Positions 6,425 to 11,366 of a stretch of DNA of 11,366 nt are shown here, piece by piece. A program made the translations under genes and the position numbers. Under the pieces are notes generated by a model, which ran no database searches, was not told the origin of the DNA, and saw nothing but the letters and a program-made list of their open reading frames with translations. Source of the stretch: Parcubacteria group bacterium. GTDB lineage: Bacteria > Patescibacteria > Paceibacteria > UBA9973 > UBA2103. The stretch covers positions 1 to 11,366 of the forward strand of contig JAQBRE010000001.1 in NCBI GenBank assembly GCA_028286605.1, written 5' to 3'. Each line of letters begins with the position of its first letter. Within the stretch, counting starts at the first letter, position 1.

Positions 6425-7786
6425 CTACCAAGAACTGACGCGGAATAACATACGTTTCACCGTCTTGAGCGCGATCACGATATCAAGCGCCAGCGAGCGG
6501 TTCTTAATATAGTAGAAATCATAGGCAAGGCGCATCTTCGTTTCTTCGATAGACTGCGGACTGATATTGCCTGGCTCGTACTGCTGATTGATCTGCGCCC
6601 AGCCGGTAATACCAGGTTTCACCGCATAGCGGATTCCGTAATAAGGAATGGCATCGGCAAGGCGATCTCCCAGCGCGCGTATATCATTGCGCGGCCCGAT
6701 GAGGGAAAGGTCTCCACGAAGAATACTCAAGAATTGCGGGAATTCGTCGAGCGATGTCTGGCGTAGCACAGCGCCTACGCGCGTCACATAATTCTCTTGT
6801 CCTTCCCCCTTCCATTTCCCATTGTCATTGAACCGCATGCTGCGGAATTTATAGACACGCATAGGTGCGCCATGCAGGCCGATACGATCCTGTCCGATGA
6901 AGAGCGGTCCTGAACCCTCAAGCGATAGCGCGAGCCAGACGAACGGAATTGCGATCACTGCAACAGCTCCCATTACTAGTCCGCCAACAATATCGATGAT
7001 GCGCTTCCCTATCTCGTAGAATGCGGTGCCCGCGCCGGACACGTTTTTCAAAAACCAATCGTATTCCAAAAGCGAAAGCGGTACACGATCGAATACCTCT
7101 TCATATATGTCATAGAAATCAGCGAACTGATACTGATGCGTCACATAGGTAAGGTCGTAGATCTGTCCGAGGAGCGGGCGCAAGCTATCGTTCGTAGTGT
7201 CAACAACCAGCATGGTGACACGTTCTTCAGAGAGTTTCTGCGCGAAGAGAGCAAAATCTTCAAGCAATGCTGCCGGTTCTTCCACCACAGGAAACGCAAG
7301 ATGGTAGCGCGGATTCGCATTCACTTCCTCAACGAGTTCCCAGAGTTCAGGACCGGTACCGATGATAGCTGCGCGAGTACGCGCAGCCGGCTTCGTCATG
7401 CGTGGAAAGAAATAGATACGCCACACGAATATGAGCAACAGCGAAACAAACAAATATAGAATGAGGTTCGTCTTCGGCGCGATGCCGATTCCTGGTATCA
7501 GAAAGAAGAATAATGCAGCAATGACGATATTAAGGAGCTGCACGCGCAGAATAGTATCCCAGAGCCGGCTCTTGAAAAGAATGATCTGCTTGCTGTATAA
7601 GCCAGCCATGTAGAAGACGATTACCCACAGCACGAACAGCACGCCGAATGACGGCAAGTGCGCAAGTAGCAACGTTTCCGTAGGGATATCTCGGTAGCGT
7701 ATAAGCAGCGTCAACCACAGGGAGCATATGAATGCGGCCACATCTCCGACAAAGAGAAGGAATATCGATTTTCGGCTGTAGGTCAT
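6425..7786 (-). CDS. Polyprenyl-phosphate sugar-phosphate transferase (bacterial sugar transferase family)
   Basis: A membrane enzyme that transfers a sugar-1-phosphate from a nucleotide sugar to a polyprenyl phosphate carrier, starting assembly of a surface polysaccharide or glycan. The 453-aa protein has four N-terminal membrane segments (about residues 8-30, 43-62, 83-100, 107-125) and a degenerate nucleotide-binding-like middle region starting IIGTG (141-145). A further hydrophobic segment lies at about 265-288, followed by the C-terminal catalytic domain: DRIGLHG (300-306), VYKFRSMRFN (311-320), TSLDEFPQ (344-351) with the Asp-Glu dyad 347-348, SLIGPRND (361-368) and PGITGWAQIN (391-400). 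This is the full-length WbaP/EpsL-like layout. It heads the six-gene minus-strand unit and diverges from the GT4 gene. No Shine-Dalgarno site precedes ATG 7786. The sugar specificity cannot be read from the sequence. Confidence 0.92.
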   Translation of the reverse strand: MTYSRKSIFLLFVGDVAAFICSLWLTLLIRYRDIPTETLLLAHLPSFGVLFVLWVIVFYMAGLYSKQIILFKSRLWDTILRVQLLNIVIAALFFFLIPGIGIAPKTNLILYLFVSLLLIFVWRIYFFPRMTKPAARTRAAIIGTGPELWELVEEVNANPRYHLAFPVVEEPAALLEDFALFAQKLSEERVTMLVVDTTNDSLRPLLGQIYDLTYVTHQYQFADFYDIYEEVFDRVPLSLLEYDWFLKNVSGAGTAFYEIGKRIIDIVGGLVMGAVAVIAIPFVWLALSLEGSGPLFIGQDRIGLHGAPMRVYKFRSMRFNDNGKWKGEGQENYVTRVGAVLRQTSLDEFPQFLSILRGDLSLIGPRNDIRALGDRLADAIPYYGIRYAVKPGITGWAQINQQYEPGNISPQSIEETKMRLAYDFYYIKNRSLALDIVIALKTVKRMLFRVSSW

Positions 7787-7839
7787 GGAGTAACGAGTAT
7801 CGAGGTAGGACTGTTATATCATACAACTATCAATCTTAT
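7787..7839. promoter_or_regulatory. Divergent promoter region (sugar transferase operon / GT4 gene)
   Basis: This 53-bp AT-rich gap separates two divergent genes. On the minus strand TGATATAAC (7813-7821) matches an extended -10 box (TGnTATAAT) at eight of nine positions and would start transcription about 20 nt before ATG 7786. On the plus strand the overlapping TATATC/TATCAT (7815-7822) could serve the GT4 gene from about 7828. No good -35 is visible for either. The overlapping -10 boxes would make the two promoters mutually exclusive. Confidence 0.45.
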
Positions 7840-8967
7840 ATGAACGTTTCTAGCCCTCCAAAGAAGGTCTTGTACGCTATTACCAAGGCCAATTGGGGCG
7901 GTGCGCAGCGGTATGTGTATGATCTTGCAGTCGCAGCCAAAACTAGCGGATACGCAGTAACCGTCGCCTATGGTGAGCCTGGATCCCTCGTCGAGAGACT
8001 TCGGGCAGCCGGAGTAGAAACCATCTCCTTGCCGGCACTCGGCCGCGATATTCAGCTCAGCAAAGATTCTGTAGCCTTCGGAGAATTCGTGCGATTCATA
8101 AAAAAGATTCGACCGGATGTTATTCACCTGAATAGTTCTAAGGCAGGAGTCATCGGCGCATTCGCCGCCCGCTACGCAGGCGTTCCGAAAATAATCTTCA
8201 CCGCGCACGGCTGGGCATTCAACGAAGATCGCCCGCTATGGCAGAAATTTGTTTTTAGAATAATTCACGGTACGAGTGTGCTTATGAGTACAACTACAAT
8301 ATGTGTTTCTGATGCAACGCGCCGAGACATGAAGTGGCTTCCCTTTTCAGGAAAGAAATTTCGCGTGATTCATAATGGCGTCTCTTGCTCTGCTCATGTT
8401 GAGCGAACGGAAGCACGCGCAAAATTACTTCCAGGGGCTCAAGAAGGATTAGTAATCGGCATGATATCCGAACTACATCCTACAAAGCGCATCGAAGATG
8501 CGATCGAGGCGATGTCCATATTGAGCAAAACTCATCCAGACGTGCGCTTGGTGGTACTTGGCGAAGGAGAACAGCGACCGGCGCTTGAAACGCTAATTCG
8601 CGAACGAGGCCTAGAAACAAAGGTTATTTTGGCAGGTTTCATACAAGATGCCTCATCGTATCTGAAAGTATTCGATATCTTTCTGCACACATCACGCAGT
8701 GAAGCGCTTGCCTATGTCATCCTTGAAGCTGGCTGTGCGACCCTTCCTGTTATCGCCACGAGTGTCGGAGGAATTCCTGAAATCATTACAGATGGAAAAA
8801 ACGGGGTGCTCGTTCCTGCATACAATCCTATTGCTGTTGCTGCGGCTCTCACTCGATTAATCGAACATTCAAACGATTCGACGCAATTTGCTTCCGCACT
8901 GCATGAGCACGTCGTTACTGATTTTTCAAAAGAAGAAATGATCGAAAAAACATTCACTCTGTACTAA
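7840..8967 (+). CDS. Glycosyltransferase family 4 (GT-B fold)
   Basis: Probably transfers a sugar from a nucleotide sugar to a lipid-linked or surface glycan acceptor at the inner face of the membrane. The 375-aa product shows the GT4 order: an N-terminal KANWGGAQRYVYDLA (16-30), VIHLNSSKAGVIG (94-106), TAHGW (121-125), RVIHNGV (175-181), a second-domain strand GLVIGMISELHPTKR (203-217), VVLGEGEQRP (238-247), and HTSRSEALAYVILEAG (283-298). The last contains the EX7E motif (E288, E296), followed by ATSVGGIPEII. The frame is open back to 7732, but the ATG at 7840 begins directly before the first Rossmann strand and avoids overlap with the divergent gene. No Shine-Dalgarno site. GC in two sampled lines is 43-47%, lower than adjacent genes. 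It ends right after the last expected helix and overlaps rodA by 4 nt. Confidence 0.92.
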   Translation: MNVSSPPKKVLYAITKANWGGAQRYVYDLAVAAKTSGYAVTVAYGEPGSLVERLRAAGVETISLPALGRDIQLSKDSVAFGEFVRFIKKIRPDVIHLNSSKAGVIGAFAARYAGVPKIIFTAHGWAFNEDRPLWQKFVFRIIHGTSVLMSTTTICVSDATRRDMKWLPFSGKKFRVIHNGVSCSAHVERTEARAKLLPGAQEGLVIGMISELHPTKRIEDAIEAMSILSKTHPDVRLVVLGEGEQRPALETLIRERGLETKVILAGFIQDASSYLKVFDIFLHTSRSEALAYVILEAGCATLPVIATSVGGIPEIITDGKNGVLVPAYNPIAVAAALTRLIEHSNDSTQFASALHEHVVTDFSKEEMIEKTFTLY

Positions 8968-10100
8968 CCCTCATATTCTGCCGCGGCGCTGTCGCGCGGT
9001 ACGCTGCGCGCATGCTGCGAAAGCGAGGCGACGATGCCGAGCGCGGCGAACTCCATGATCACATGCGAGCCGCCAGAACTCATGAATGGAATCGTCGTTC
9101 CTGTAACCGGAAGAAGGCCGAGGTTAATGCCTGCGTGAATAGCGAGGTGCGCGAGGAACAGAAGCGCGACGCCGATTATAAAAAGCGCATCGAAGTTCGT
9201 CGCCGCTCGCCGCGATATAAGAAACATATTTAGAAGAAGCAGCATGTACAGGGTCAGAAGCAATACCACGCCGGCAAATCCCCACTCTTCGGCGAAGGCG
9301 GCGAAGATGAAGTCAGTCTCATATTCAGGCAGGAAGCGCAATTTGGACTGCGTGCCGTAGCCGATTCCCTTTCCCCACAATTCGCCTGAACCGGCTGCCA
9401 CGGTCGCCTGATAGGCGTTATACCCTGCCCCGCGTATGTCTGCAGCGGGGTTCACGAACGCCATGATGCGGGTTCGCTGGTAGTCATGGAGGCCGAACGT
9501 CCAGAGCACGCCTGCAGAGATAACCCCGAGCGTCAGCACGATGGCGAGATGCCTCTTCGAGATACCTGAAACCAGTACCATGCCGAACCACACCGCCAGA
9601 AGGATAACGGCGGTGCCTAGGTCTGGCTGCACCAGCACGAGCAGCACGATGGCCGCCGTATAGATTCCTGAAATGACGATGTGCGAGATATTCCCTATCT
9701 CCATGTGGCGGCGTGAAAAATACTTCGCAAGCAACGTGATGACGACCAGCTTCGCGAGGTCTGCAGGCTGGAACGCTACGAGTCCGAAATTGAACCAGCT
9801 CTTCGCACCCATCGTCGTATGCCCTACGACGAGCAGCACGGAAAGCAGTGCGATAACCACCACATAGCCCGTAACTATTACTGGCGTGCGACGTATGAAA
9901 CGCATATCCGTAAGCGCACATCCTATGTATACGATGATGCCCAGCGTAAGCCAGATAAGCTGACGCGGCGCGAGTGAGCTCGCACCGTCGAACGGATGCA
10001 TCGTAAGGATGCCGAGTAACGATATCGTAACGGCGATCGCAAGCATCGGCCACGTGGCGAGCACGGCTCGCCACGGATTCAACCGGGCGAGTTCGCTCAT
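8964..10100 (-). CDS. rodA: RodA/FtsW/SpoVE-family peptidoglycan glycosyltransferase
   Basis: A SEDS-family membrane enzyme that polymerises lipid II into glycan strands, usually with a class B penicillin-binding protein. The 378-aa product is strongly hydrophobic with about ten membrane segments. It shows GAKSWFNFG (98-106), FQPADLAKL (110-118), VQPDLGTA (157-164), FLPEYETDFIFAAFAEEWG (256-274) with the Asp (263) that corresponds to the essential Asp of RodA, and GINLGLLPVTGTTIPFMSSG (324-343). The cytoplasmic loop and lengths fit RodA better than FtsW, but the split is not certain. The open frame extends upstream to 10397, but that part is a shadow of the preceding gene; ATG 10100 overlaps its stop in ATGA (10097-10100). 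Its stop overlaps that of the convergent GT4 gene in CTAA. No PBP gene is visible here. Confidence 0.93.
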   Translation of the reverse strand: MSELARLNPWRAVLATWPMLAIAVTISLLGILTMHPFDGASSLAPRQLIWLTLGIIVYIGCALTDMRFIRRTPVIVTGYVVVIALLSVLLVVGHTTMGAKSWFNFGLVAFQPADLAKLVVITLLAKYFSRRHMEIGNISHIVISGIYTAAIVLLVLVQPDLGTAVILLAVWFGMVLVSGISKRHLAIVLTLGVISAGVLWTFGLHDYQRTRIMAFVNPAADIRGAGYNAYQATVAAGSGELWGKGIGYGTQSKLRFLPEYETDFIFAAFAEEWGFAGVVLLLTLYMLLLLNMFLISRRAATNFDALFIIGVALLFLAHLAIHAGINLGLLPVTGTTIPFMSSGGSHVIMEFAALGIVASLSQHARSVPRDSAAAEYEG

Positions 10101-10861
10101 AACGAACTGGGTGCGCCGATCGGTATCACTTCCACGCGCGCAGGCGCGCTCGTGAACGGAACGCTCCAGGTGAATACCGCCTGCGCCGTACCTTGTGAAG
10201 GCAGTGACGGAACGATTGTTCGGCTTGCAGCGATAGCGTTCTTGTTCGCGTCGAATACCGTCGCAATGAGAAGAATATTCGTGAACGGCCGGGCGATCGG
10301 ATTCACGAGCATCGCCGAAGCACGTGGCATAGCGCCGCCCTGCCACGTGATGTTCTGTACATTCGGCACGAAGGGCTTCGCCGTCGTGCGTACCCACTGC
10401 ACATGCGCGTCATCGATCGTAAAGAAGGTCTGCGATACCGGTACATTCGATGCGAGGATTCCCTGTACGAATACTGGTGTCAGGCCGCCTGCCGAAAGAT
10501 TGAACGCAGCATTCTTTGATGCGAGCAACGTGTGATTCGCATCATACACTTCCACCGTAGCCTGCACGTTGTTTGCGGCGTCTCCGACATTCGGGTTATC
10601 TATATATGCGATCACGTCCGTGCGATTAGGGCTCGCAACGACGGCGTGTGCAAAACGAACCTGTGCAGGATGCACATCGGCGACGCACGCCTTCGAGCAG
10701 GGTCCGCCGCAATCTATGCCCATCTCTCCTTGATTCTGTTTCTGGTCGATACACGTCGGCGTCTTATAGAAGACTGCAATACCGATGATGATGAGCAGCG
10801 CCACGATAGCCGATCCAATGATCGTCCATACTATCGATCGCCTTCGTGTAGACCAATCCAT
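10097..10861 (-). CDS. Membrane-anchored Cys-motif protein with two FxLYD-like repeats, 254 aa
   Basis: No specific function is recognised. The protein has a basic N-terminus (STRRRS), one membrane helix at about residues 11-32, then a Cys cluster TCIDQKQNQGEMGIDCGGPC (36-55) with cysteines 37, 51, 55 and 59. The remainder is a beta-rich region outside the membrane. DxxQNQGExGxDCGGPC-like motifs recur in surface proteins of Parcubacteria and some other groups; their role is unknown to me, and disulfide or metal binding is only a guess. The outer part holds two similar units (about 67-150 and 180-247): VQATVEVYDANHTLLAS resembles ILLIATVFDANKNAIAAS, in the manner of FxLYD-type Ig-like domains. 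The frame is open to 10981 but that extension runs through a terminator into the 5S gene, so ATG 10861 is preferred. It is co-transcribed and overlapping with rodA. Confidence 0.8.
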   Translation of the reverse strand: MDWSTRRRSIVWTIIGSAIVALLIIIGIAVFYKTPTCIDQKQNQGEMGIDCGGPCSKACVADVHPAQVRFAHAVVASPNRTDVIAYIDNPNVGDAANNVQATVEVYDANHTLLASKNAAFNLSAGGLTPVFVQGILASNVPVSQTFFTIDDAHVQWVRTTAKPFVPNVQNITWQGGAMPRASAMLVNPIARPFTNILLIATVFDANKNAIAASRTIVPSLPSQGTAQAVFTWSVPFTSAPARVEVIPIGAPSSL

Positions 10862-10867
10862 ACATCT

Positions 10868-10873
10868 ATTATA
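10868..10873 (-). promoter_or_regulatory. -10 box placing a leaderless start for the Cys-motif gene
   Basis: A perfect TATAAT on the minus strand stands 6 nt before the ATG at 10861, so transcription would begin at or next to the start codon and leave no room for a Shine-Dalgarno site. The -35 region falls inside the rRNA terminator hairpin and does not resemble TTGACA. An alternative is that this AT-rich stretch is only spacer and the gene is read from the rRNA operon. Confidence 0.45.
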
Positions 10874-10876
10874 TAT

Positions 10877-10916
10877 AGAAATGAAAAAACCGCCCGAAGG
10901 CGGTTTTTTCATTTCT
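10877..10916 (-). terminator. rRNA operon terminator (18-bp perfect stem)
   Basis: An uninterrupted 18-bp inverted repeat (10877-10894 and 10899-10916) has a CGAA tetraloop. The core is CCGCC/GGCGG flanked by A6 and T6, so it is an intrinsic terminator in both directions. It begins about 14 nt after the 5S gene and ends the 23S-5S transcript before the Cys-motif gene. Confidence 0.93.
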
Positions 10917-10929
10917 GACTGCTTACGCA

Positions 10930-11048
<119 letters not shown>

Positions 11049-11050
<2 letters not shown>

Positions 11051-11066
11051 CACGTACTGACGTGCC
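11049..11066 (-). other. Hairpin in the 23S-5S spacer
   Basis: A 7-bp perfect stem, GGCACGT/ACGTGCC with loop ACTG, abuts and slightly overlaps the 5' end of the 5S gene as transcribed. It may guide processing of the precursor. It has no T-tract, so it is not a terminator. Confidence 0.5.
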
Positions 11067-11107
11067 AGAAGAACGAATACGCATTGAAAAGTCGTTTGTT
11101 ATTAACA

Positions 11108-11136
11108 ACACAATTGTGTCGTGCAGAATTCCGCAC
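11108..11136 (-). repeat. Paired palindromes near the 23S 3' end
   Basis: A 12-bp palindrome ACACAATTGTGT (11108-11119) is followed after one base by GTGC-8 nt-GCAC with an inner GAATTC (11121-11136). They fall at the junction of the 23S gene and the spacer. They are probably part of precursor folding or processing, and no terminator tract follows. Confidence 0.35.
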
Positions 11137-11366
11137 TGGGAACTGGACATATTAGTACTTCTCGACTCAATGCATTACTGCACTTCCATCTAAAGCCTAT
11201 CAACCTTGTAATCTGCAAGGTGTCTCATAACGATTCCTTATCTTGGAGCATGTTTCCCGCTTATATGCTTTCAGCAGTTATCACGACCCGACATAGCTAC
11301 CCAGCGGTGCCTTTGGCAAGACAGCTGGTAGACCAGAGGTCAGTTCACCCCGGTCCTCTCGTACTA
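11132..11366 (-). rRNA. 23S rRNA, 3' part (runs off the right edge)
   Basis: The reverse complement opens with the sarcin-ricin loop AGTACGAGAGGACC (11352-11365) and ends with the conserved GTACTAAT block (from about 11158), both in the order of the 3' domain of bacterial 23S rRNA. The 3' end is set at about 11132 by counting from ACTAAT as in E. coli, so it is uncertain by roughly ten bases. The 5' nine-tenths of the gene lies outside the window. The window edge falls inside the near-universal sarcin-ricin loop. Confidence 0.96.

Noticed and set aside
10101..10397. N-terminal extension of RodA by 99 residues
   Set aside because: It is the out-of-frame shadow of the upstream gene, charged and Cys/Arg-rich rather than hydrophobic; the ATGA overlap marks the true start.

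Overview
The window reads as chromosomal DNA of a candidate-phyla-radiation bacterium (Patescibacteria, most likely Parcubacteria; a moderately GC-rich lineage such as Kaiserbacteria would fit, but that finer placement is a guess). The grounds are the 16S fragment, which carries GGAGGCCGCAGTCGAGAATC where most bacteria have GGAGGCAGCAGT followed by GGGGAAT, a shortened V1-V2 region, compact Sec proteins, an archaeal-type UMP kinase, tight gene packing with few Shine-Dalgarno sites, and a Cys-rich DCGGPC membrane protein of a kind common in that group.

Layout. Both edges are rRNA genes on the minus strand: the 5' part of a 16S gene at 1-363 and the 3' part of a 23S gene plus a complete 5S gene at about 10930-11366. 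Read along the minus strand the order is 23S, 5S, terminator, protein genes, promoter, 16S. The intervening 10 kb therefore lies either between two tandem rRNA operons or inside a split one.

Between them, most genes run on the minus strand, co-directional with the rRNA. A two-gene unit at 10861-8964 encodes a membrane-anchored Cys-motif protein and a RodA-like peptidoglycan glycosyltransferase. A six-gene unit at 7786-1652 encodes a polyprenyl-phosphate sugar-phosphate transferase, an NAD-dependent sugar epimerase/dehydratase-like SDR, FolD, SecD, SecF and a UPF0200-like P-loop kinase, with gaps of 2 to 17 nt or a 4-nt ATGA overlap. A 69-residue unknown protein (810-601) has its own Shine-Dalgarno site, a candidate promoter and a terminator. 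Only two genes are on the plus strand: an archaeal-type UMP kinase (954-1655) and a GT4 glycosyltransferase (7840-8967). Both have lower GC where sampled, and both end in a 4-nt CTAA overlap with the convergent neighbour.

How the genes fit together: the sugar transferase, SDR, GT4 enzyme and RodA point to cell-surface glycan and wall synthesis; SecDF assists protein export across the same membrane; FolD and the two small kinases are housekeeping one-carbon and nucleotide functions. I saw no mobile element, CRISPR array or tRNA, and no clear new biological system. The strongest points for a second look are the rRNA gene arrangement, the terminator/promoter architecture beside both rRNA loci, and the two minority-strand genes.
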